Positions 27,793 to 38,092 of a stretch of 64,000 bases of DNA are shown in pieces. The notes beneath the pieces were generated by a model. That model made no database searches and was not told where the DNA came from. It saw only the letters and a program-made list of their open reading frames with translations. A program made the translations under genes and the position numbers. Origin of the DNA: Stutzerimonas stutzeri (GTDB taxonomy: Bacteria; Pseudomonadota; Gammaproteobacteria; Pseudomonadales; Pseudomonadaceae); the NCBI RefSeq assembly GCF_002890895.1, contig NZ_POUL01000001.1:248001-312000 (forward strand). Reading direction: 5' to 3'. Within the stretch, counting starts at the first letter, position 1. Each line of letters starts with the position of its first letter.

Positions 27793-28842
27793 TCAGAACA
27801 ACCGCAACTGCTCGAAGCCGCTACGCAGGTCAATCAGGCGAACCCCGACACCAATCAGCCGCACCGGTCGCTTTCCACGGGCGAAAGCGCCTGCCAGAAG
27901 ATCGGAATAGTCTTCAAGCTCCAGTCCGGCACCGGACTGTTCGAGGGTCGTCTGGGTGAAGTCATGGAACTTCAGCTTCACGAAAGGCTTCCCGGGCCGG
28001 TAGCCACTATCGAGTCGGGCCATTCTGCCGGCGAGCTGCTCGAGCAGCTCTGGGAGGCACTCAAGGCAGGCGGCGAGGTCCGGCAAGTCGCGCTCGTACG
28101 TGTTCTCGACGCTGACCGATTGGCGCCGGCTCTCGACCTGAACCAGGCGCTCGTCGACGCCATGCGCCAGCCCCCAGAGCCGCTCACCGAACGAGCCGAA
28201 ATCCCGAACCAGATCAAGGCGCCTCCAACTGCGCAGGTCAGCGCAGGTGTGAATACCCATGCGCTTCAGCTTCTCCGCCGTCACTCGGCCGACACCATGG
28301 AGTTTGGTGACCGGCAGTGCGAGTACGAAGTCGTCCACCTGATCCGGGGTAATCACGAACAGTCCGTCCGGCTTGTTCCAATCGCTGGCGATCTTCGCCA
28401 GAAACTTGTTGGGCGCGACGCCTGCCGACACCGTGATGCGCAGCTGCTGCCAGACTCGCCGGCGGATGTCCTGAGCGATACGCGTGGCACTGCCGGCAAA
28501 ATGCTCGCAGCCACTCACATCGAGAAAGGCCTCGTCGAGCGACAGGGGTTCGATGAGATCGGTGTAGGTTCGAAAGATCCCGTGGATTTCGCGTGACGCT
28601 TCCTTATAGGCATCCATCCGCGGCCGCACGATCAGCAGATCCGGACAGAGCTTCAGCGCATGACCGGAGGCCATCGCCGAGCGCACGCCGTATGCCCGAG
28701 CTTCGTAGTTGCAAGTCGCAATCACGCCGCGCCGATCAGCCAAGCCACCAACCGCAATGGGCCGATTGGCGAGGCTGGGATCGTCGCGCATCTCGATTGC
28801 GGCATAGAAGCAATCGCAATCGACATGGATGATTTTTCTGGA
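27793..28842 (-). CDS. dinB: DNA polymerase IV (Y-family), apparently without a normal start codon
   Basis: The translated frame matches DinB over its full length: SRKIIHVDCDCFYAAIEM (catalytic Asp in DCDCF), EPLSLDEAFLDVS (the second carboxylate pair), helix-hairpin-helix GVGRVTAEKL, and the little-finger domain to RLF. Homology starts at 28842, but the in-frame codons from the preceding TGA through CCG-TCC-AGA-AAA-ATC include no ATG, GTG or TTG. The first ATG, at 28791, would remove the catalytic Asp at 28821. The gene must either use a rare start (ATC at 28833 or 28830) or be silent. The rest is intact, with no frameshift or internal stop. Confidence 0.85.
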   Translation of the reverse strand, partial: SRKIIHVDCDCFYAAIEMRDDPSLANRPIAVGGLADRRGVIATCNYEARAYGVRSAMASGHALKLCPDLLIVRPRMDAYKEASREIHGIFRTYTDLIEPLSLDEAFLDVSGCEHFAGSATRIAQDIRRRVWQQLRITVSAGVAPNKFLAKIASDWNKPDGLFVITPDQVDDFVLALPVTKLHGVGRVTAEKLKRMGIHTCADLRSWRRLDLVRDFGSFGERLWGLAHGVDERLVQVESRRQSVSVENTYERDLPDLAACLECLPELLEQLAGRMARLDSGYRPGKPFVKLKFHDFTQTTLEQSGAGLELEDYSDLLAGAFARGKRPVRLIGVGVRLIDLRSGFEQLRLF

Positions 28843-28845
28843 CGG

Positions 28846-29231
28846 GCTAACGGTAGGAAACTCGTGAGTGGACTGAAACGCCGCGCCTCTTGCACAAGAC
28901 CATCAAGAGCGAAGCGGGCCGCACGACATTATGGCCGATCCGGGTGGCCACGAGGATATGGCGGGGATGAGCGGATAAGCGAGGCGTCAACCTGAGAAGC
29001 GTTCAGAAAAAATTAGCTGCTTGCCCTTCAAACAGAGTATTTACCCAATTGAGCAAGCCACTCACACGGCAAACCGACCAGAGGTAAGACGCACGAAAGC
29101 GCTGCGCTAGAGGCTACGCCAACGCTTGCACGCCCGGCGGCTAGGGCTATCCACGAACAATTTCCGGGCTACCGAGTCGGATTTTAAGAGGTAGAGCAGC
29201 AAACACTTCCAAGCTACCCGGAGGATGACCG
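28846..29231. other. Gap between dinB and the small secreted protein gene
   Basis: No gene or recognisable element was found in these 386 bp. A 14-codon out-of-frame ORF starts with an ATG just upstream of dinB and ends at the TAG that overlaps the dinB region. The right end must hold the promoter of the gene at 29232. Confidence 0.4.
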
Positions 29232-29507
29232 ATGAAGACCTTGAGTATTGCCACTGCCGTTATCACCAGCCTGCTTGCGACCGGCGCCATGGCCAATCAG
29301 GAAGCCATGCAGGATGACGACCTTGGCTTATCCAGCACAGCCCAGGGCAGCGCGATGAACGAAAACCATCAGCGCGCCGATACGGCGAACATCAAGAATG
29401 ATCCCAAGACCCTCGAGCAAAAAATGGAAAACGAGGTGCAGGACGACTGGCGCGGCGATGCCGAGGAACGTCGTGAGGCAGACGTCAGCAAGCCAGAACA
29501 GCGCTGA
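29232..29507 (+). CDS. Small secreted hydrophilic protein, hypothetical
   Basis: A 91-residue protein with a signal peptide (MKTLSIATAVITSLLATGAMA) and a very polar, low-complexity mature part rich in D, E, N and Q with no hydrophobic core, suggesting an extended or disordered periplasmic protein. A good CGGAGG precedes the ATG. Convergent with the thioesterase gene, with 12 bp between. I do not recognise a family. Confidence 0.7.
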   Translation: MKTLSIATAVITSLLATGAMANQEAMQDDDLGLSSTAQGSAMNENHQRADTANIKNDPKTLEQKMENEVQDDWRGDAEERREADVSKPEQR

Positions 29508-29519
29508 TCGGTACAGGCA

Positions 29520-29969
29520 TCAGAGTTCGAGGGGATAAGGCTGAACCAACGCCTTGCCGTACCCCTCGACGAATTCGCCCGGCATGCGTTTGGGCTTGCC
29601 GGTGGACAGCTGGATGCAGACGAACGTGGTTTGCGCACGCAGCAGCGTCACCTGGTCTGCTGTCCTGATCAACTGGAAATTACGCTTCATCTTCAGGCGC
29701 TGATCAGAGTCCACGATCCAGGTGCCGAGCTGCAATTGATCGCCCTTATACGCAGCAGCCAGATAGTCGATCTCGTGCCGCAGCACGGCCATCGCGCGAT
29801 CCAGACGGCGATAATCTTCCAACCCCAGCCCTAGGTTCTGTGAATGCCGCCAGGCGCATGTTTCCAGCCAGGTCACATACACCGCATTGTTAGCGTGGCC
29901 GAGCTCGTCGATGTGCTCGGATTGCACTTCAATGTCGATGACGAATGCGTCCGCCTGGTCCAAGATCAT
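29520..29969 (-). CDS. Hotdog-fold acyl-CoA thioesterase
   Basis: A 149-residue single 4HBT hotdog domain. HIDELGHANNAVYVTWLETCAW includes the conserved Asp-like/His and Asn-x-Y pattern of YbgC/FadM-type thioesterases, and QTTFVCIQLSTGKPKRMP is the typical end strand. It hydrolyses acyl-CoA thioesters; the specific chain length cannot be predicted. Monocistronic by spacing. Confidence 0.85.
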   Translation of the reverse strand: MILDQADAFVIDIEVQSEHIDELGHANNAVYVTWLETCAWRHSQNLGLGLEDYRRLDRAMAVLRHEIDYLAAAYKGDQLQLGTWIVDSDQRLKMKRNFQLIRTADQVTLLRAQTTFVCIQLSTGKPKRMPGEFVEGYGKALVQPYPLEL

Positions 29970-30124
29970 GCATACCCTCGCTGTGCCGTGCGCCGCCTAT
30001 GCGGCCGTATCGCCTATTGGAAGCTACGCACGGATAATTGTCACGCGTACTGCGGACATCTATGACGAGCCATTCAGCATGACGGTTCACTTCAGATTGA
30101 TGATGCCGCGCTGAATTACAGGCA

Positions 30125-30159
30125 AAACAAAAAGGGTCATTTCGTAAGAAATGACCCTT
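30125..30159 (-). terminator. Rho-independent terminator of the tRNA cluster
   Basis: AAGGGTCATTTC (30132-30143) pairs perfectly with GAAATGACCCTT (30148-30159) over a GTAA loop. The A-run to its left gives a U-tract on the minus strand. It lies 24 bp after the last tRNA-Glu of the cluster. Confidence 0.88.
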
Positions 30160-30183
30160 CGGTGCCCAAACCGGGCAAAAAAA

Positions 30184-30259
30184 TGGCGTCCCCTAGGGGA
30201 CTCGAACCCCTGTTACCGCCGTGAAAGGGCGGTGTCCTAGGCCACTAGACGAAGGGGAC
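30184..30259 (-). tRNA. tRNA-Glu (TTC)
   Basis: A 76-nt tRNA with encoded CCA. On the minus strand it starts GTCCCCTTCGTCTAG, has the anticodon loop CTTTCAC (TTC) and a GGTTCGAGTCC T-loop, and ends GGGGACGCCA. It is identical to the copy at 30433-30508. Confidence 0.97.
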
Positions 30260-30306
30260 GAAACCTTCGATGAACAGACCGTAAGTCGCTACGTTCTGTC
30301 GTGGAT

Positions 30307-30382
<76 letters not shown>

Positions 30383-30432
30383 GGATTTAACGTCTCTCGA
30401 CTCGCCTCGCTTTCGCATTGCGATTTTAATAA

Positions 30433-30508
30433 TGGCGTCCCCTAGGGGACTCGAACCCCTGTTACCGCCGTGAAAGGGCGGTGTCCTAGGCCACTAGACG
30501 AAGGGGAC
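30433..30508 (-). tRNA. tRNA-Glu (TTC), second copy
   Basis: Identical in sequence to the tRNA-Glu at 30184-30259, with CCA encoded. Order of transcription in this cluster is Ala, Glu, Ala, Glu. Confidence 0.97.
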
Positions 30509-30557
30509 GCAAAGCCCTTCAAAGGCAACCGGCGTGAACCGGTGTGGCAATCGAGAT

Positions 30558-30633
<76 letters not shown>

Positions 30634-30651
30634 ATCTCGAGGACGGGGCGC

Positions 30652-30680
30652 ATATTAGGTGCGGCCTCTCGGAGTGTCAA
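30652..30680 (-). promoter_or_regulatory. Sigma-70 promoter of the tRNA-Ala/Glu cluster
   Basis: On the minus strand TTGACA (30675-30680) is followed, after exactly 17 bases, by TAATAT (30652-30657). A GC-rich discriminator (GCGCCCCG) follows, as usual for stringently controlled stable RNA promoters. Confidence 0.88.
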
Positions 30681-30801
30681 CGATATTTTTGCCTGACCCC
30701 GAAGATTTTTTGGCATCAGAACAAATACTTACCGGCGACGAGTGGCAAGCGGCGGACAACTGCGGCGCAGCGCCAACCGCCGCCCATGAAGCAATCGCGG
30801 G

Positions 30802-32283
30802 TCAGCCCATCGCAGCGAAGAGCTTCTCCCACTCCTTCACTTCCTTCTTCGAGGCGCCTCCCAACAGCTCCAGCGCCTGACGCAGGCGGAAGCGGGTCAG
30901 GTCTGGCCCGATGATTTCCATGGCGTCGAGTACCGACACGGAGCTGGCCTGGCCAGTGATCGAGGCGAACATCAAAGGCATGACATCGCGCAGCTTCAAT
31001 TCGAGATGCCCCCCAACCGCCTGGATGCACTCGGTAATGCGCTCTTTGTCCCACTGACGCAGCGCTTCCAGCTTCCACAGCGTCAGCTGCAGCACCTGAC
31101 GGACCTGGGTGCCGTCGAGCTTTTTGTGCTCGAACAAGGCCGGATCGAGATTCAGTGCTCCGGAGAAAAAGAACCCAGCCAGTGGCGCGATCTGACTGAA
31201 GGTCTCGACACGCTGCTGCACATGGGGCGCAATCTTCATCATGTATTCAGGGTTGAATGCCCACTTCTGCACCTCGGCTGCGAACTGCTCGACCGGCAGC
31301 TCGCGCAGCCACTGACCATTGAGCCAGGACAGCTTCTCGACGTCGAAGATCGGCCCACCCAGAGAGACGCGGTTGATGTCGAAGTGCTCGATCATTTCCG
31401 CCAGGGTGAATTTTTCGCGTTCGTCCGGGATCGACCAACCCATGCGGCCCAGGTAGTTGAGCATCGCTTCGGGCATGAAGCCCATGCGCTCGTAGAAGGT
31501 CACCGAAGTCGGGTTCTTGCGCTTGGAAAGCTTGCTCTTGTCCGGGTTGCGCAGCAGCGGCATATAGCAGAGCTGCGGCTGTTCCCAACCGAAATACTCG
31601 TACAGCTTGATCAGTTTCGGCGCCGAAGGCAGCCACTCCTCGCCGCGTAGCACATGGGTGATGCCCATCAGGTGGTCGTCGACGACATTGGCCAGGAAGT
31701 AGGTCGGCAGGCCATCGGCCTTCATCAACACCTGCATGTCCATGCGATCCCAGCCGATCTCGACCGTCCCGCGCAGCATGTCATTGACCTGGCACACGCC
31801 CTCGCTCGGGACCTTCATGCGGATCACGTGCGACTCGCCCGCCGCGATACGCTGTTGCGAGGTCTCGGCCGAAATATTCATGCAGTGGCCGTCGTAGCGC
31901 GGCGTTTCCTTGTTGGCCATCTGCTCGGCACGAACCTGATCCAAACGCTCGGCACTGCAGAAGCACGGGAACGCATGTCCTTTGGCGACCAGCTCGTCCG
32001 AATACTTCTTGTAGATCTCGCCGCGCTCGCTCTGCCGATAGGGGCCGTGCGGGCCGCCCACGTCCGGGCCCTCGTCCCATTCAATACCCAACCAGCGCAG
32101 CGCGTCATAGATCTGTTGTTCCGACTCACGCGTGGAGCGCAACTGGTCGGTGTCTTCGATGCGCAGGATGAACTGGCCGCCGTGCTGGCGTGCGAAGCAG
32201 AGATTGAACAAAGCGATATAAGCGGTGCCGACGTGTGGATCGCCGGTGGGAGATGGTGCGATGCGGGTGCGAACGGTGGTCAT
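30802..32283 (-). CDS. gltX: Glutamyl-tRNA synthetase
   Basis: A 493-residue class I aminoacyl-tRNA synthetase of normal GltX length. The HIGH-type motif is [16 protein letters not shown] and the KMSKS-type motif is [13 protein letters not shown] (about residues 245-257). Four cysteines around residue 105-145 mark the zinc site region. It charges tRNA-Glu in the cytoplasm. It is encoded immediately upstream of the tRNA-Glu genes on the same strand, but the tRNA cluster has its own promoter. Confidence 0.97.
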   Translation of the reverse strand: MTTVRTRIAPSPTGDPHVGTAYIALFNLCFARQHGGQFILRIEDTDQLRSTRESEQQIYDALRWLGIEWDEGPDVGGPHGPYRQSERGEIYKKYSDELVAKGHAFPCFCSAERLDQVRAEQMANKETPRYDGHCMNISAETSQQRIAAGESHVIRMKVPSEGVCQVNDMLRGTVEIGWDRMDMQVLMKADGLPTYFLANVVDDHLMGITHVLRGEEWLPSAPKLIKLYEYFGWEQPQLCYMPLLRNPDKSKLSKRKNPTSVTFYERMGFMPEAMLNYLGRMGWSIPDEREKFTLAEMIEHFDINRVSLGGPIFDVEKLSWLNGQWLRELPVEQFAAEVQKWAFNPEYMMKIAPHVQQRVETFSQIAPLAGFFFSGALNLDPALFEHKKLDGTQVRQVLQLTLWKLEALRQWDKERITECIQAVGGHLELKLRDVMPLMFASITGQASSVSVLDAMEIIGPDLTRFRLRQALELLGGASKKEVKEWEKLFAAMG

Positions 32284-32346
32284 GATGTTCTCGAATCAAG
32301 GCGCAGGAAAACACGGCAGCTGCGATAACCGGCTCGGTCGGCTGAG

Positions 32347-33276
32347 TCAGCGCGTGTAAAGGCGCGATGTTAGCAGGCGTGCCTCTACCGGCTCCACCAG
32401 ACGCCCCTCGACAACCGGCAGCGATTGCATCAGGACGTCGAGAAAGGCCTTGACCTTCATCGCCTGGAATCGACGCGCTGGGTACACCGCATAGACCTCT
32501 CCGGTCGGTAATACGACGTTGGGCAAGAGCTCCACCAGATGCCCCTCACGCACCTCCTGATCAGTGATCATGGTTGGCAATGCCGCGATACCAGCGCCAG
32601 CCAAGGCCGCTTCACGGGCAAAGGTGATGTTGTTGCAGGTCAACACGCGTCGACAGCTGATGTTTTGCTCGGTGATCGGCCAATAGCGAACCGGGTCTCG
32701 CGACAGCGTGATCGCACGATGATGAACCAGATCCTCTACCTGCATCGGCACACCGTGTTGCGCCAGATACGCCGGGCTTGCGCAAAATCGCCGCCGGGTC
32801 TCGAACAGCTTGCGGGCGATCAGCGTTGAATCCTGCGGTTGTCCGACCGATATGGCGATATCGACGCCCTCTTCCACCGGATCCACCGGCCTTGAGGCCA
32901 ACTCGACCTCGGCGTTGATATCCGGATACAGGCGCATGAATTCCCCCAGCACCCGTCCCAGAATCCACTGCCCAACCTCGATCGGCGCGGTGATCCGCAG
33001 CAAACCTGCCGGTGCCTGCTGAAGCTGCATCACCGTCTGCTCGGCCTCGGCAAAGTCGAGCATGATCTGCCGGCAGCGTTCGTAGCAGGCCTGGCCGACT
33101 TCGGTCAGGCGCAGACGCCTTGTGGTGCGGTGGATAAGCCGAACACCGAGTCGCTCTTCGAGCTGGACGATGCGCCGGCTCACCGTGGACTTCTGCATTC
33201 CTAGGCTTGTGGCCGCTTGAGTGAAACTGTGGCACTCCACCACCCGGGTGAAAATCAATGCGTCGTCCAGGCCCAT
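32347..33276 (-). CDS. LysR-family transcriptional regulator
   Basis: A 309-residue LTTR. The N-terminal winged HTH (residues 3-62) has FTRVVECHSFTQAATSLGMQKSTVSRRIVQLEERLGVRLIHRTTRRLRLTE; the substrate-binding domain covers about 90-295. ATG at 33276 is chosen (AAGGAAC 9 bases upstream) over the longer frame to 33339. It is divergent from the EmrA-like gene with 104 bp between starts, the usual arrangement for an LTTR controlling its neighbour, so it probably regulates the efflux pair. The effector is unknown. Confidence 0.92.
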   Translation of the reverse strand: MGLDDALIFTRVVECHSFTQAATSLGMQKSTVSRRIVQLEERLGVRLIHRTTRRLRLTEVGQACYERCRQIMLDFAEAEQTVMQLQQAPAGLLRITAPIEVGQWILGRVLGEFMRLYPDINAEVELASRPVDPVEEGVDIAISVGQPQDSTLIARKLFETRRRFCASPAYLAQHGVPMQVEDLVHHRAITLSRDPVRYWPITEQNISCRRVLTCNNITFAREAALAGAGIAALPTMITDQEVREGHLVELLPNVVLPTGEVYAVYPARRFQAMKVKAFLDVLMQSLPVVEGRLVEPVEARLLTSRLYTR

Positions 33277-33380
33277 CCATTGTTCCTTATACGCAACAAA
33301 GTTTAGCGATTGTAACGGCTTATTACAGAACCGGAACACTGATAGATTGCCCGGCTCACTTACCGGCCAAGAGCGACGAC

Positions 33381-34415
33381 ATGCCCGCCAAGCTGAAACG
33401 CCGACTGTTCATTTTCATCGCCCTGGTCCTGCTGGTGGCGGCTGCCTTTTTCGCTCACTGGTACTTTGTTGGCCGCTACTACGAGCACACCGACAATGCC
33501 TATGTGCAAGGTGAGATCACGCGTGTTTCCAGCCAGCTTCCTGCCCGTATCGAACAGGTTCACGTTCAGGACAATCAGCATGTGAAACCCGGAGACCTGC
33601 TGGTGACGCTGGAACCGGGCGATTTCCACCTGGCACTCGAGCAAGCCCGAGCCAACCTCGCCATCCGTGAGGCAGAACTCGCCCAGGCGCGAAGCCGACT
33701 GGCACAGCAGAGCAGCACGATTGCTTCCAGCCAGGCGGCGGTCGGCGCGGCTCAGGCCAATCTCGAACGGAGCCAGATGGACCTGTCGCGGGTCGAAGCG
33801 CTACGTAAGCCCGGCTTCATCTCGGAGGAACGTGTCACTACGCTCTCTGCCGATGCAAAGGTCGCCCGCTCCCAGCGGCAAAAGGCTGAAGCGGATCTGG
33901 CCGCCCAGCGCCAGCAGGTGGAAGCTTTGGAAGCCGACGTCAAGCGTCTGCAAGCACAGATCGCCAGCGCTCAAGCTGAAATCGAGCAAGCCGAGCTCAA
34001 CCTGAGCCGCACGGAAATCCGCTCGCCCATCAGCGGCATCGTCGGCCAGCGGTCGGCGCGCAGCGGCCAGTATGTGCCTGTCGGCGCGTACCTAATGTCC
34101 ATCGTTCCCGACGAGGAGATCTGGGTGCAGGCCAACTTCAAGGAAACCCAGATTGGCCCCATGCAGGAAGGCCAGCGCGCAGAGCTGACCTTCGACAGCT
34201 ATCCCAATACGCCTATCGAAGGCCGTGTCGAAAGCTTGTCTCCCGCATCCGGCGCTCAGTTCAGCTTGCTGCCGCCTGACAACGCCACCGGTAACTTCAC
34301 CAAAGTGGTTCAACGCATCCCCGTCAAAGTGACCTTCGCCAGCGACAACCCGCTCAAGGGCCGCATCCGCCCCGGCATGTCGGTGGATGTGAAGATCGAT
34401 ATCCGTGGCCGCTGA
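33381..34415 (+). CDS. EmrA/HlyD-type membrane fusion protein
   Basis: A 344-residue periplasmic adaptor. It has an N-terminal membrane anchor (about 8-27), the biotinyl/lipoyl half motif HTDNAYVQGEITRVSSQLPARIEQV, a long coiled-coil hairpin (about 75-185) and the second half motif SPISGIVGQRSARSGQYVPVG. It should connect the EmrB-like permease encoded next to it with an outer-membrane channel; no outer-membrane factor gene is adjacent. The ATG at 33381 is used; the longer frame (33258) runs into the regulator. Confidence 0.92.
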   Translation: MPAKLKRRLFIFIALVLLVAAAFFAHWYFVGRYYEHTDNAYVQGEITRVSSQLPARIEQVHVQDNQHVKPGDLLVTLEPGDFHLALEQARANLAIREAELAQARSRLAQQSSTIASSQAAVGAAQANLERSQMDLSRVEALRKPGFISEERVTTLSADAKVARSQRQKAEADLAAQRQQVEALEADVKRLQAQIASAQAEIEQAELNLSRTEIRSPISGIVGQRSARSGQYVPVGAYLMSIVPDEEIWVQANFKETQIGPMQEGQRAELTFDSYPNTPIEGRVESLSPASGAQFSLLPPDNATGNFTKVVQRIPVKVTFASDNPLKGRIRPGMSVDVKIDIRGR

Positions 34416-35967
34416 TGCGCTGATCCGGCCGGTTGGCGAGCCCAGCCGGCGTGACTGGATTGCCGTGATGAGCGCCATGCTGGGTGCGTTCATGGCGGTA
34501 CTGGATATCCAGATCACCAACTCTTCGCTGAAGGACATTCAAGGCGCGTTGTCCGCCACGCTGGAGGAAGGCTCCTGGATTTCGACGTCCTATCTGGTCG
34601 CGGAAATCATCATGATTCCGCTGACGGCCTGGCTGGTGCAGTTGCTCTCGGCACGCCGGCTGGCAGTATGGGTGTCGATTGGCTTTCTGATTTCCTCCCT
34701 GCTCTGCTCCTTCGCCTGGAACCTTGAGAGCATGATCGTGTTTCGAGCGATGCAGGGCTTTACCGGCGGCGCACTGATTCCGCTGGCCTTTACCCTGACG
34801 CTGATCAAACTGCCCGACCACCACCGCGCCAAGGGCATGGCACTGTTCGCCATCACGGCGACATTTGCACCCTCGATCGGCCCGACTTTAGGAGGCTGGC
34901 TCACCGAGAGCTGGGGCTGGGAATACATCTTCTACATCAACGTGCCGCCCGGCCTGCTGATGATCGCGGGCCTGCTGTACGGCCTGGAAAAGAAGCCACC
35001 GCACTGGGAGTTGCTCAAGAGCACGGACTACGCAGGCATCGTCACCCTGGCCATGGGGCTGGGTTGTCTGCAGGTATTTCTCGAGGAAGGGCATCGCAAG
35101 GACTGGCTGGAGTCGACCCTGATCGTCCAACTGGGCTCGGTGGCCGTGGTCAGCCTGATCCTTTTTGTGATCCTGCAGCTATCGCGCCCCAACCCGCTGA
35201 TCAACCTCGGCATTCTGCGCGAGCGCAACTTCGGCCTGACCAGCATCGCCAGCCTGGGCATGGGACTCGGGCTTTACGGATCAATCTATCTGCTGCCGCT
35301 GTACCTGGCGCAGATTCAGAACTACAACGCGCTGCAGATCGGCCAGGTGATCATGTGGATGGGCATTCCGCAGCTGTTCCTGATTCCGCTGGTGCCCAAG
35401 CTGATGAAGATCATCCCGCCGAAGCTGCTCTGCGCAGCGGGGTTTGCCCTCTTCGGAATTTCCAGCTTTGCCTCCGGCGCGCTCAACCCCGACTTCGGTG
35501 GCGAACAGTTCCACCCGATCCAGATCGTCCGCGCGCTCGGCCAGCCAATGATCATGGTGACCATCTCGCTGATCGCCACCGCCTACATCCAGCCGCAGGA
35601 TGCCGGCTCCGCCTCCAGTCTGTTCAACATCCTGCGCAACCTCGGCGGCGCCATCGGCATCGCCCTGCTCGCCACCCTGCTCGCCACCCTGCTGGACAGC
35701 CGCGGCAAGGTTTACTTCGACTACCTGCGAGAATCCATCGTACCCAACAACCCGGCGGTAGCCGAACGCCTGACTGCACTGACCCAACAGCTGGGGAGCG
35801 AGCAGGCGGCGTTGGGACGAATCAGCGAGATCGTGCATCAGCAAGCCATGATCATGGCGTACAACGATGCCTTCCACTTCGTCGGTATTGCCTTGGCGGT
35901 CAGCATGGTCGCGGTACTGCTGACGCGTCATCTGCCCGAGAATATGAAGGGTGGCGCCGCGCACTGA
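34405..35967 (+). CDS. EmrB/QacA-type MFS drug exporter (DHA2)
   Basis: A 520-residue, 14-span MFS transporter. The signature FMAVLDIQITNSSLKDIQGAL in helix 1 and the GPTLGGWLTESWGWEYIFYINVPPGL motif C mark the DHA2 family. It begins with GTG at 34405, overlapping the adaptor gene by 11 bases, so the two are translationally linked. It probably exports hydrophobic toxic compounds with its adaptor. Specificity is unknown. Confidence 0.92.
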   Translation: MAADALIRPVGEPSRRDWIAVMSAMLGAFMAVLDIQITNSSLKDIQGALSATLEEGSWISTSYLVAEIIMIPLTAWLVQLLSARRLAVWVSIGFLISSLLCSFAWNLESMIVFRAMQGFTGGALIPLAFTLTLIKLPDHHRAKGMALFAITATFAPSIGPTLGGWLTESWGWEYIFYINVPPGLLMIAGLLYGLEKKPPHWELLKSTDYAGIVTLAMGLGCLQVFLEEGHRKDWLESTLIVQLGSVAVVSLILFVILQLSRPNPLINLGILRERNFGLTSIASLGMGLGLYGSIYLLPLYLAQIQNYNALQIGQVIMWMGIPQLFLIPLVPKLMKIIPPKLLCAAGFALFGISSFASGALNPDFGGEQFHPIQIVRALGQPMIMVTISLIATAYIQPQDAGSASSLFNILRNLGGAIGIALLATLLATLLDSRGKVYFDYLRESIVPNNPAVAERLTALTQQLGSEQAALGRISEIVHQQAMIMAYNDAFHFVGIALAVSMVAVLLTRHLPENMKGGAAH

Positions 35968-36076
35968 CCTTGGGGGGGCGCCATGAAAAGGAGCAGATAG
36001 ACTTGGCGCAGCAGGACTGCAAGCCCGCACCGCGGCGCAGGCTTAGGCACATCAGAACATGGCTGAGCGCCAGCCA

Positions 36077-38092
36077 TCAAACCTGCAGCAAGCGCTCACG
36101 CAGCTTGTGGATTTCGTCGCGGGTCTGCGCGGCGGCCTCGAATTCCAGGTCGCGCGCATAGGCGAGCATCTTTTCTTCCAGCTGGCGAATCCGCTTGGTG
36201 ATTTCGCTCGGCGAGCGTAGCTCGTTTTCGTAGCGCGCCGCTTCCTCTGCTGCCTTCGCCTCGCCACGGCGTTTTTTACTGCGCGAGCCTGGCACAGTGG
36301 CGCCTTCGAGGATGTCCTTCACATCCTTGAACACACCCTGAGGCACGATACCGTGGGCCTCGTTGAAGGCGATCTGCTTGTTGCGACGGCGCTCGGTTTC
36401 GCCAATGGCTCGCTCCATGGAGCCGGTCATATTGTCGGCATAAAGAATGGCGCGCCCGTTGAGGTTACGGGCCGCTCGGCCGATGGTCTGGATTAACGAG
36501 CGCTCGGACCGCAGGAAGCCTTCCTTGTCGGCGTCGAGGATCGCCACCAGCGACACCTCGGGCATGTCCAAACCTTCGCGCAGCAGGTTGATGCCCACCA
36601 ACACATCGAACACTCCCAGGCGCAGGTCGCGGATGATCTCAACCCGCTCCACCGTGTCGATGTCCGAGTGCAGATAACGCACCCGCACGCCGTGGTCGCC
36701 GAGGTAGTCAGTGAGGTCTTCAGCCATGCGCTTGGTCAGCGTCGTGACCAGCACCCGCTCTTCCTTGACCACACACTTGTTGATTTCCGAGAGCAGATCG
36801 TCGACCTGAGTCAGGGCCGGCCGCACCTCGATCTGCGGGTCCACCAGGCCCGTAGGACGCACCACCTGCTCGATCACCCGACCGGCGTGTTCCGCCTCAT
36901 AGGGCCCCGGAGTGGCGGAGACGAAAATCGTCTGCGGGCTTATTGCCTCCCACTCATCGAAACGCATCGGCCGATTATCAAGAGCCGACGGCAACCGAAA
37001 CCCGTACTCGACCAGCGTTTCCTTGCGCGAACGGTCGCCTTTGTACATGGCGCCGACCTGCGGCACGCTGACGTGGGACTCGTCGATCACCAGCAACGCA
37101 TCGGCCGGCAGGTAATCGTAGAGGGTCGGTGGCGCTTCGCCAGAGGCTCGCCCCGACAGATAGCGAGAGTAGTTCTCGATGCCGTTGCAGTAGCCCAGTT
37201 CCATGATCATTTCCAGATCGAAACGGGTGCGCTGCTCCAGCCGCTGCGCCTCTACCAGCTTGTTGTTGCTACGCAGGTAGTCGAGGCGATCTTTCAGCTC
37301 CGCCTTGATGTTCTCGATGGCGTCTAGCAGCGTTTCCCGCGGCGTGACGTAGTGGCTCTTGGGGTAAAAGGTGAAGCGCGGCAGCTTGCGGATGACTTCG
37401 CCAGTCAGCGGATCGAATGCAGACAGGCTCTCCACCTCATCGTCGAACAGCTCGATACGCACTGCTTCCAGATCCGATTCGGCCGGATAGACATCAATCA
37501 CATCGCCGCGCACGCGAAAGGTCGCACGGGCGAAATCCATTTCATTGCGGGTGTACTGCAGACCGGTGAGTCTGCGCAGCAGCTCACGCTGATCCAGACG
37601 ATCGCCTCGATCGATGTGGAGCACCATTTTCAGGTAGGTTTCGGGGCTACCCAGACCGTAGATGCAGGACACTGTGGTCACAATGATCGCGTCCGACCGC
37701 TCCAGCAGCGCCTTGGTCGCTGATAAACGCATCTGCTCAATATGGTCGTTGATCGACGCATCCTTCTCGATGAAGGTATCGGACGACGGTACATAGGCTT
37801 CCGGCTGGTAGTAATCGTAGTAAGAGACGAAATACTCCACCGCATTGTTCGGGAAGAATGCCTTGAACTCCCCATAGAGCTGGGCTGCCAACGTCTTGTT
37901 TGGCGCAAGCACCAGTGTTGGCCGCTGCACGTGGGCGATCACGTTGGCGATGCTGAAGGTCTTGCCGGACCCCGTTACACCCAGCAACGTCTGGTGCGAC
38001 AAGCCGGCCTCGATGCCTTCGATCATCTGCCGAATGGCTTCAGGCTGGTCTCCGGCTGGCTTGAAGCGCGTGACCAATTCGAACTGCGACAT
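36077..38092 (-). CDS. uvrB: Excinuclease ABC subunit UvrB
   Basis: A 671-residue UvrB of normal length. It begins [19 protein letters not shown], has Walker [15 protein letters not shown], the DNA-clamping beta-hairpin region ([23 protein letters not shown]), helicase motifs V/VI and a C-terminal UVR motif ([29 protein letters not shown]) that binds UvrC. It damages-scans DNA with UvrA and loads UvrC in nucleotide excision repair. The ATG at 38092 follows a GAGG; the frame open to 38203 is not used. No LexA box was seen upstream. Confidence 0.97.
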   Translation of the reverse strand: MSQFELVTRFKPAGDQPEAIRQMIEGIEAGLSHQTLLGVTGSGKTFSIANVIAHVQRPTLVLAPNKTLAAQLYGEFKAFFPNNAVEYFVSYYDYYQPEAYVPSSDTFIEKDASINDHIEQMRLSATKALLERSDAIIVTTVSCIYGLGSPETYLKMVLHIDRGDRLDQRELLRRLTGLQYTRNEMDFARATFRVRGDVIDVYPAESDLEAVRIELFDDEVESLSAFDPLTGEVIRKLPRFTFYPKSHYVTPRETLLDAIENIKAELKDRLDYLRSNNKLVEAQRLEQRTRFDLEMIMELGYCNGIENYSRYLSGRASGEAPPTLYDYLPADALLVIDESHVSVPQVGAMYKGDRSRKETLVEYGFRLPSALDNRPMRFDEWEAISPQTIFVSATPGPYEAEHAGRVIEQVVRPTGLVDPQIEVRPALTQVDDLLSEINKCVVKEERVLVTTLTKRMAEDLTDYLGDHGVRVRYLHSDIDTVERVEIIRDLRLGVFDVLVGINLLREGLDMPEVSLVAILDADKEGFLRSERSLIQTIGRAARNLNGRAILYADNMTGSMERAIGETERRRNKQIAFNEAHGIVPQGVFKDVKDILEGATVPGSRSKKRRGEAKAAEEAARYENELRSPSEITKRIRQLEEKMLAYARDLEFEAAAQTRDEIHKLRERLLQV

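Noticed and set aside
27793..28842. Full pseudogene call for dinB
   Set aside because: There is no frameshift or internal stop and all catalytic motifs remain; only the start codon is missing, so it is kept as a coding sequence with a warning.
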